Below, one piece after another: positions 1-8,274 of a stretch of DNA of 16,883 nt. Position 1 is the stretch's first letter. Each line of letters opens with the position of its first letter. The DNA is taken from positions 589,219-606,101 of the forward strand of contig NW_004754920.1 in assembly GCF_000188695.1 (NCBI RefSeq). Direction: 5' to 3'. The position numbers were made by a program, and so were the translations under genes. The DNA is from Salpingoeca rosetta. Its lineage: Eukaryota; Opisthokonta; Choanoflagellata; Craspedida; Salpingoecidae. The notes below the pieces were generated by a model. It did not search any database. It was not told the DNA's origin and saw only the letters and a list, made by a program, of their open reading frames with translations.

Positions 1-9
1 TAACGTACG

Positions 10-73
<64 letters not shown>
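1..73 (+). other. 3' end of a UxaA-gene intron, mostly (GT)n
   Basis: A dinucleotide GT tract at 12-70 (about 29 copies) runs directly into the CAG at 71-73 that precedes the first recognisable exon. The acceptor therefore has no ordinary pyrimidine tract; the repeat takes its place. Confidence 0.65.
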
Positions 74-759
74 AGCGCGGGAGCGGCGATGAAGAAGTTG
101 CCGGACGTGCGGTTGGATCACGTCGTTGAATATGGAGAACTGCTGCTGCGCAAGGTGACCATGATGGCGATGGTGATGCTCCAAAGGGGGCGACTAAAGG
201 CCTTCGTTGGAGCCACGGTGAACGGTCTCGTTTGCTGACTCATCCCCCTTGCCACATATTAACCACACCACAAATCACACAATCAGGGGAGCGGGTATTC
301 CTTCATGGACAGTCCGGGAAACGATCTTGAGAGCATCGCCGGGCAGGTCGCCTCAGGTGTGATTTGAGGGTTTGCAACTGTTCTCAGACGTCGAGCGCGC
401 ATGAGTGCGCGCGCGAGTACGGGTGTGTTGGGACGAGTGAGTGACTGGGTATGTCTACTCCATGAGTCGTGCCAACGATGATGAATGTCTCAGGAAACGC
501 ACTCCGATCGACCATCTCAAACTCTGCTGTTTGGTGATGCCAACAGGATGCAATGTGATTCTCTTCACAACCGGAAATGGATCCGTCACCAACTTTCCTT
601 TCGTGCCCACGCTCAAGGTACACTGGGTATGCCGGTGTCATGCGCACATGCTTCACCCATACACACACACGCACACGTACACGTCCGCACGTGCATGCAA
701 AACACACACACACACACACATACACGTACACGTGCACGTACACGTCTGCACGTGCATGC

Positions 760-816
<57 letters not shown>

Positions 817-3800
817 GCACACGTACACGTACACGTGCATGCAAAACACACACACACACACACAAAATATGCAACACATAGGCGCTGACCACAACGGCGC
901 GATTTGAACTGTTGGAAACGGATATGGACATCAACGCCGGGCTCTTCCTCGATGGAAAGGTGGAGACAGTTCACCTTTCGCGCCTGCAGTAGAGACTTGC
1001 TTTTTGGCGTTGTTGTTCATCGTCGTCCACCCGACACAATGCATCGCCTTTGCCCGAGCTCCCAACTCACGACCGTTCTCCACCAACAATCACTCTCAAC
1101 ATCGCCACTCCCGATCCTCTCCCGCACGCATCCACCATCATCACGACCAACCACGGCCACTCACCAGCTGACGTTGGACGAGCTGGGTGAGGCCGCGTAC
1201 AAGGAGCTGATCCGCATCGCGTCCGGCCACCCGTCAAAGGGCGAAATTGCAGGCCATCACCAGGTGTGTATGTGTGTTTATGCATGCATATGCGTGTTTG
1301 TGCAGGGGAATGGCCTGCATGAGCTTGTACAACACCGTCCCTGCTCCACACACATCCAGCGCTTCCATCGTCTTGCACCAAAATCCCGTCTGCCATCTCC
1401 ACCATCTCAGCCTTCCCTCCGCCTTCATCACCCATTCACACCAACCAGACGCAGCTGTGGCGCAACTGGTCCGCACTTGAGGGCGAACCCGCTGACAATG
1501 AGGACGACACTGATCAGCGCAGAAGCGGAGACACAACACAGGAGGTTTGGATGCTCGTACGTCGTGCACATCTGTCATGTGTTCGTTCACTGCTGAATGT
1601 TTGGCTCGGCGTGTAATGCATGGTTGCATGCAGGCACGGCTGACTTTGTCCCCTTGCTTCATGTGACGGTGCCTGTGCGATGCAGGCCATTCAGCAGGAG
1701 AGCGCATCCGAGTCATCGACAGGCAAAGCAGTCGATTCGTCCTCCGCAGACGCAGCAAGAAGCGGTGCGTCATGCATTCCACTCACATCCCTTCCCCCAC
1801 AAACGCTCGACTTGCTCAACTCTTCTCAGTTTTACAGGTTTTGCACACATGTTCCGTCAAAGCACACACTTACGTGTTCCCCTCCCCCCACACACATACA
1901 CTCTGCAGGGCAAGCGCTTGCGTTGTCTGCGCCCACACACGTTGATGTTGAGGCGGTCTTGAAGCAGACGCAGCTGTTGGGTGTGAGCGGTGGGAACGTG
2001 ATGGTGCGCAATGACGTTAATCAAGCATCAGATCGTGTGGGCCTCATTCTTCCCACAAGCCTCTGTTCAGGCCAGGTCGGTTGGTTGCGCCAAGCTCCTG
2101 AACGTGGCCCTTGTCCTTTGTGTGTTGACGCCATGCGCTGCAGTTCCTTCCCGCAGTTTTCTTTGTCTTTTGCTTGTCTTTCAATTTGTACTTCGATTTG
2201 TGCTTCGATTGTCCTCCTTGCAACATTGCACATGGCACACTTCATGCATGCCTGTGTCGTTTGTTTCTGGTCGCCATTTCCAATCACTGACATTTTCTTG
2301 CATTCAGGTTGCTGTGCGCATCGCCCAGCGCCTGAACGCCAACAACAGGAGCAACGCTGCAAGGGAGCCCACTCTCACGCGCTTTGTGGCTCTGCCCCAC
2401 ACTGAAGGGTGCGGGCATTCATCTGGCGACCACGAAGCGCTCGTTCTCCGCACGCTGCTGGTATGAGATGTGGCTTTGATCTCTTCAGCATGAACCTAAA
2501 GCCGCACTGACACAACAACAAGCAAGCTTTCTTGCACGCTGTCCCTCCTTCCACTCTGCCTCTTCTGCCATGCACTCAAGCGCATACACATACACCCAAG
2601 CGCACATACACCCAAGCGCACGCACATTCACACATACACATACGCACACCATTCACACACACCGTGCCTCTCGCTGACACGCCTCGTTCTCCCTCCTTCG
2701 CGCATGCTTGGCTTCAGGGCTATGCGCGCCACCCGATGGTGGGACAGGCCGTGCTGCTGGAGCACGGTTGCGAAAAGACGCACAACGCACGCATGCAGAT
2801 TGAGCTGGAGCACTCTGGTGGACATTTGGACCGATACGGCTTCGCCAGCGTGCAGTTGGATGGCGGGTTTGAAAATGTGGCCAACAAGGTGGGCTTGAGG
2901 AGGAGGAGAAGGGAGGGGGGGATATTGTATGGCGCCGGGACACCTTGGGACACATGCAGCCACGTTTATTGCTTTGGTTGTTGTTGAGTCGTGGCATGTT
3001 TCTGCGCTTCCACCGCACACACACATATGCACACACACAAACACACAAACACACAAACACACAAACACACACAACACACAAACACACACAACACACGCGC
3101 GCACACACACACACACGCACACACAACATACACACACATCTGCACACGCCGTCACATGTCAAGGTTGAGGCATTATTCAAAGAGCATGAGGCCGCCGTTG
3201 CCGCCGACCTTCATCTCCAACGTGAACCCGCGCACCCGAGCCAGCTGCGTGTTGGCTTCGTGTCAGACACGAATTTGCCCACACCGCTGCTTGCAGCCGT
3301 CTCGCACGTGGTGAGCACGATTGCGGCCGCAGACGGCCTTGCAGTTGTCGCCGGGACTTTCAAATCTGCACACGTGCTGGAGAGTTTGCTAGCAGAAGGC
3401 GTTGATCCGACCACTGCAACGCTCGGTTATGGCCAGGCTGCTCCATCACATGGTGCGTCAGTTTCACCAAGCTTAGCGCACGTGTACGTGCGTGCGTGTG
3501 TGTGTGTTTCGCCTTGTGCATGATTATGTGTATTGCACATGTCAGTGAGCCTCTACGCACACACACACACACACGCGCGCGCGCACGCTCGATTCATCCC
3601 GCTCTGCCATGATAGCATGTGACTCACCCAGCCAGCTTGGCATTTCCCCACCCAACTCACGACAACTCAGGCGCCCACGTGATGTCTGCGTCGACAAGCA
3701 ACCTGGTGGAGCTTGTTGCGGGGCTCGCTGCCACAGGCGTGGAAGTAATTGTTGCCTGCGTGCGTGGCAGCTACGCGATCGCACCGCACCCGCTCGTGCC

Positions 3801-4032
3801 TCTCCTTCAGTGTGCTGTCGTGTCGGAGTCCCTCCCCATGCTGTCGCTCGACCTTGACGTCCGCCTGACGTCCCAGCCAGACGAAGAGGAGGATGCCGTT
3901 GCAACGCGTTGGAGCGCTGAGTTGGCGAAGCGTGTCGCTGCCTGCCTCTCTGGATCACAACTGCCGAAGCTGTGGGGAAAGGCACAGCCCGACTTTCAAC
4001 TCTCTCGCGCCGCCAACGCTGTCTCCATGTGA
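74..4032 (+). CDS. UxaA-family hydrolase (altronate/galactarate dehydratase superfamily), 3' part, 12 exons visible
   Basis: Exons by GT-AG sites and matching phase: 74-154, 287-356, 547-617, 882-959, 1168-1263, 1449-1556, 1686-1764, 1909-2075, 2308-2460, 2718-2888, 3164-3452, 3671-4032 (stop TGA 4030-4032). They join to 575 codons without a break; the 5' end is off the window. The first visible part is the C-terminal half of a UxaA module: YGE, then MDSPGND (residues 34-40), [13 protein letters not shown] (51-63), FPFVPTLK and DINAG. After an acidic/serine-rich linker (about 145-195) comes a second UxaA-like module: [17 protein letters not shown] (279-286), [11 protein letters not shown] (314-324), [18 protein letters not shown], and a C-terminus [12 protein letters not shown]. 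Family members dehydrate sugar acids such as altronate or galactarate, usually with a divalent metal. The two-module layout agrees with large bacterial members as I recall them. The substrate cannot be assigned. The protein is probably cytosolic: no targeting signal is visible, but the N-terminus is missing. Confidence 0.85.
659..866. repeat. Compound CA microsatellite/minisatellite in a UxaA intron
   Basis: Within intron 618-881, pure CA runs alternate with ACGTACACGT-rich blocks. A 12-base block GTGCATGCAAAA recurs at 691-702, 752-763 and 835-846, each followed by a new CA run, so this is a higher-order repeat rather than a plain dinucleotide tract. Confidence 0.9.
3016..3138. repeat. CA-rich repeat with ACACAAAC units, UxaA intron
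   Basis: Located inside intron 2889-3163. The left half is a run of ACACAAAC-type 8-mers and the right half is plain CA with a few CG steps. Confidence 0.85.
3558..3589. repeat. (CA)n followed by (CG)n, UxaA intron
   Basis: Inside intron 3453-3670, a short CA run passes into CGCGCGCGC. It is fully alternating purine-pyrimidine and therefore a Z-DNA-prone sequence. Confidence 0.75.
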
Positions 4033-4693
4033 CGATCATCGATGGCACAGCTTTGCCCGGCCGTGTATGTGGACGTGGTTGCTGTTGTATTCGGTGTGCA
4101 AGTGCAAGCATGCATCAGCGGGAAGGTGCCTTGTTCCAGCGCCTGCCAACCACAGTTGTCATCCTTCCAACCCCACTTCCTTGCTTCTGTTGCGTCTTTA
4201 CTGTGAATCGCAACGACCACGTGGCAATGTTAGGGCGCGACATAAATTGGACAAAAGCGCAGAAATACATGGGCAGAAACAGCTGCAACAAAAACTGAGG
4301 CAGGGCGGGGGATTGCAAAGAAGACGTGATGTGATGTGATGTGACCGCTCTCATGATAACGCTTTCGACGGCATGTGCAGCATGAAATTGAAATGAGGGA
4401 ACAGTAACGGAGCGACTGAAGCGCAAGCAGGAACAGGCGAAACGGAGAGAAAGCACACGTTGTCTGTACGACACAAACAAAACCAAAGCAAAAAAAAAAA
4501 AAGCAACAAATGAAGATGAAGAGCAGCACGCAGCATGCAAGCATCAGACAGCCTGCAGCAAGCAGGGCGATCATGCGTGCCGGTGGAGAAATAATGAATT
4601 GTCTTGAAGGAAGTTGGGTGGGTGCGCCGCTGTAACGGGCTGTGCCGAGAACAAGCCAGTGTGCAAGGGAGAGGTGCGCTTTCGTCCCGTTCC
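4033..4693. other. Spacer between convergent UxaA and sGC A genes
   Basis: This holds the 3' flanks of both genes and no convincing gene. A poly(A) run lies at about 4489-4501 and a GTGAT-type short repeat at 4326-4343. No canonical AATAAA was found for either gene; only weak variants are present, CATAAA on plus near 4240 and AGTAAA on minus near 4197-4202. Confidence 0.6.
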
Positions 4694-5979
4694 TCACACG
4701 AGATAGGAGGCCTTGCGCTGCACAAAGCGGTGGGAGCGACGAGAGGTGGCAAACGTGGCAATCTCTGCCATGCGGTCATCAACGGTCTGACGCTTCGACG
4801 CGTGCTCGAGGAGGTAGGGAGCAAGATCCGCCATTGTGTTTTCTGTTGGTAGAAGAGGACGCACCTCCTCACCCTCTTGAGAGCCGAGCAGCAGGAAGGT
4901 CTTCATGTGGCCCTTGCCCTTGATGTCAATGTGCCCGCGCGGCACAATCTCAAACTCGTGATCTGTCGGCAGCGCCTGCGTGAAGCGGTATGTCGCCTGG
5001 ATACACCCGGGCAGCCCGTTGCTCTCCATGCGCGAGGCGACGTTCACCGTGTCGCCAAACAGGCAGTAGCGTGGGCGCGCACGGCCAACAACGCCGGCCA
5101 TCAGTGGACCAGAGTGCAGCCCAACGCGGATGCGAATCGGCTCGCCGTCAAGCGGCGACTTGACGGTCTCAGCCGTGCGCACCATGTCGATGGCAAGACG
5201 GGCAATGCGTACGGCGTGGTCCTCGCACTCCTCCGGGCAGCCGGCAGCCACCATGTACGCGTCGCCAATTGTCTCCACCTTGTAGCAGCCGTGCTTGTCG
5301 GCAAGGTCGTCAAACTTCACAAACAGATGGTGCAGCATCTTCATGATCTGTGCGTATGCATGAATGCGTGCGTGTGTATGCGAGGGAATCGTTGTGTGAG
5401 TTGCTTGGCAGGCGGGTGATATGATATGGTGGGCAGGAGGAGGAGGAAGCGAACACGCATGGATGGGAGGGAGGATGGAAGGGTGGGTGGTTTGACCGAC
5501 AAAGGCAGAAAAGTACACAAACACACACACACACACAGACACACACACAGACACACACACACACACACGCAGACACACACACACACAGACACACACCTCG
5601 GTGGCTGGGACTTCGGAGGAGATGTTGGTGAAGCCCGCAATGTCGCAGAACAGCACAGTCACCTAACAGGGCAAAGAAGAAGCGTGAGCGTGCACTCGTG
5701 TGTGCCTGCAGGCAACCCACATCGCACCACATCACACGCACATTTGCTTGCATGCAAGGAAACAAAAACGCCCGCCACTGAAAAAGACCACGGCAGCACA
5801 ACACTTACGTGCTTGTACTCCTCGGCTGGTGGAATCTCCCCGCGCGCCAGTGAGCTTGCAACAACCTGCGTCATGGAATGGAAGGGGAAAGGCAAAGCGA
5901 TGCGGTTGTGAGCAGGCAGTGCGAACGTAGCTACTTATGCACACATACACAACAAACACACACAACACACATACACACA

Positions 5980-6068
<89 letters not shown>

Positions 6069-6923
6069 GACCACGTACCGGAGGGAGGATGCTGTGGAGG
6101 AGGGCATCAATCTGCTCCTTCTTCTGCTGCACCTCCAGCATCGAGTGGTCGAGTTCAGCCATGCGCTTGTCCACTTCGTTGGTGTTCTTGGCAGAGGCAG
6201 ACTGGAACATGGCACCATACAGGAACTCGCGTCCGTGGCTGTGCAGGGGAAGCTCGGTGAGGTTGATGCCCTGTGCCTCCATCTCCTCCAGGGAGTGGAG
6301 GGCCGGGACGCCGACGAAGAGCAGCAGGTCGGAGCCCTCGTGGTACGTGACCTGCCCGTGCAGCTTGATGTTGTCCACTTTGTTCGTCAAACGAGCTGCG
6401 CGCATCATCATATCGACAGATGTGCGCTTCGACGAGGCCGCAGAAGTGCTGGCCGATGACATGGAGGAGAAGGGGCAGCCGCCAACAGCAGAGCCACGGT
6501 CAGCAAGCTGATCGGGCCCGAGCGTTGGGCGCTGGCTTCCGGCGTGGGACGTGTTGGCAGACGACGCGTCGTGCACGTGCTGGTGAGGCTGCTGCGGCTG
6601 CTGTTGGTCAAGCTTGCGCACGTGCTTGGCGTCGACGGAGAGAAGAATGGGGGCGCCCTGAGTGGTCTTGAGACTGTCAAAGCTGAATGACATACCGAGT
6701 GGGCGGACAAGTTTGAACACGTGCGAGGCACTGGCGCCCAGCTGCTGCTTCTTGAAGCGGGCAGCCAAGTGCTTGCCAACCGACGCGATCTTCATGTCGC
6801 GATCAAAGGCCACGTGCCATGGGAAGAGCTCGTTGGTGACCTCCGTGGGCAGGTCCACGGTGCATTCTTGCTCTGCCTCCTTGTCAGTTTCCCGTTGATG
6901 GCCGTACTCACTGCAAACAAGAC

Positions 6924-6994
<71 letters not shown>

Positions 6995-7015
6995 TGTATG
7001 TGTGTGTGTATGTGT

Positions 7016-7058
<43 letters not shown>

Positions 7059-8274
7059 AGCGAGTTTGTGAGAGAGTGTGTGCCACAGATACATGTCGGT
7101 GAGACACGAGTGGAACCAGTGCAGCAAACACCGAAACCATTGAAACACAAGCATGAACAGATGTCGAGAAATGAGAGGCAATTGTAGAAAACATGCAAAT
7201 AAAAACAAACGAATACAGCATGTCTCCTTGCTTGCCAGTGACTCAACAATCTCGCGAGTGCACTGCTTCGTGTTTGTGATTGCTGTGCCCGCACCTTTCA
7301 TCGAGGAAGACGTGGAAGACATCGTGGCTGTTGCCGTCGTCCTTCTTCACACGGTGGTGCATGGTGAGATCGAGGTCGAAGAGCTGGGCTCCGCACGCTT
7401 CGAGGGCGCCCATCATGAAGTTGGAGAGGCCGGCGTTGCTGCTGTAGTAGTGGATGGAGAGGGAGCCGTCGTCGTTGCGGACGGGTCGCACAGAGGGCGC
7501 GCGCATCTTGGGGAAGGAAGGGAGGAACGACTCGTGGAGGCTGTCCAGGTTGCCGAGCATGGTGTAGAAGTCATCGCCGAGGGTGCGGAGGGCGTCACCG
7601 TAGCCGCTCTCCAGAAGACCGACGAGGAAGTTCTTGCCAGCTTCATACTTGCACTCATCCTCCGTGCGGCCGGTCACCTGGAACGAGCATTATTGGAAAA
7701 ATGGTTCAACCAGTCAGCTTTGGAAAGAAGAGCAGCAGCGCGATGGGCGCAATGCACTCACATGCAGATGTGCGTTAACAAGCCACGCATAAACACAGCC
7801 ACACAGGTACACACAGACACACAGACGCACACAGACACACACACACACAGCCACACAGACACACACAGACACACATGTTACCTTAGCGATGGCGGCGAGA
7901 AAGGCGGCCGTCTGGCTGCTCGAGTAGTGGCGGAAAAAGTCGTCGGCACTGCCGTCAAAGTTGACTTCGGCCAGGACCATATGCAGCAGCTGTTGGCCGT
8001 CTGGCAGCGACGTTAGCCACGCCGTCAGGGCCTGCAAAATGGGGCCATCACAGATGTCATCAGAACCATACCGAGTAAGGGCACACGTTACGCAAAGGCA
8101 AGTGTTTGGGGCTGATTGGGTGGCACCGGCGAGTGACAACAGGGATCGAAAGGCAGGTGGCAGATCAGCCAAGGAGAGCAAAGAACGGATGCCATCGCAC
8201 TATCGCAAACCAAGTAAAGCGTCTCCTGCGCGTGCTCTGAGCGCCTGCCTGACCTTGTGGAGAACTCCATACAT
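4694..8274 (-). CDS. Soluble guanylate cyclase A (H-NOX, HNOBA and class III guanylate cyclase domains)
   Basis: Coding exons in transcript order: 8274-8254, 8031-7882, 7677-7295, 6910-6079, 5865-5809, 5662-5597, 5347-4694. All phases agree and give 720 residues. The start ATG opens MYGVLHK, matching the conserved MYG start of sGC beta chains. H-NOX is about residues 1-180, with the proximal heme ligand His105 in LDSLHESF and MRAPS next to it. HNOBA (PAS-like) is about 205-410 with a low-complexity insert (285-345), followed by a signalling helix (about 425-460) and LPP. The cyclase domain is about 480-660: metal Asp488 (FCDIAGFT) and Asp532 (VETIGDAY), guanine-selecting Glu528 and Cys598 (RYCLFGD), Asn605 and Arg609 (NVASRM), and the IKGKG lysine. 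These residues specify GTP to cGMP conversion, and one chain carries the whole set, so a homodimer is possible. NO is the likely ligand, but the YxSxR motif reads YYSSN. It is the downstream member of a tandem pair on the same strand. Confidence 0.93.
4884..5880. repeat. Near-identical segment shared with 10864-11880 (cyclase end of sGC A and B)
   Basis: By eye, exon sequence 4884-5347 differs from 10864-11327 at one base (5243, synonymous Ala). Exon 5597-5662 and the adjoining intron 5663-5808 show no difference from 11596-11807. The intron 5348-5596 differs by a few bases, a 6-base indel and repeat length. Identity stops abruptly at 4884, and the tails beyond it are diverged. Confidence 0.85.
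5517..5596. repeat. CA repeat (GU in the transcript) at the donor of an sGC A intron
   Basis: In intron 5348-5596 the repeat begins at the 5' splice site itself: on the minus strand the exon ends GAG and the intron opens GTGTGTGTCTGTG. Confidence 0.9.
5940..6066. repeat. Long CA repeat in sGC A intron 5866-6078
   Basis: An almost pure CA tract starts about 12 bases inside the donor GTACGTGG as read on the minus strand, so the transcript carries (GU)n just after the 5' splice site. Confidence 0.9.
6928..7057. repeat. (GA)n joined to (TG)n in sGC A intron 6911-7294
   Basis: GA runs to about 6963, then TG with TATG interruptions to 7057. Read in the gene's sense this is (CA)n followed by (CU)n shortly before the acceptor TTTGCAG, so the CU run acts as an oversized pyrimidine tract. 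Confidence 0.9.
7397..7622. repeat. H-NOX segment near-identical to about 13200-13426
   Basis: About three differences were seen by eye across roughly 225 bases encoding the heme-His region and YYSSN. The sequence on both sides differs clearly, so this is a second block of high identity between the paralogues. Confidence 0.75.
7806..7877. repeat. Imperfect CA repeat in sGC A intron 7678-7881
   Basis: CACACAGA units adjoin the donor GTAACATGTG on the minus strand. The whole intron is absent from paralogue B. Confidence 0.85.

Noticed and set aside
613..934. Long open frames of alternating Cys-Val or Thr-His in the CA repeats
   Set aside because: Dinucleotide repeats have no stops in these frames. 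All such frames lie in introns of the genes described.
960..989. Extension of the UxaA exon ending at 959 through [10 protein letters not shown]
   Set aside because: The frame meets TAG at 990, the later GT at 989 has the wrong phase for the next exon, and ending at 959 (AAG before GTGGAG) gives the family's expected spacing.
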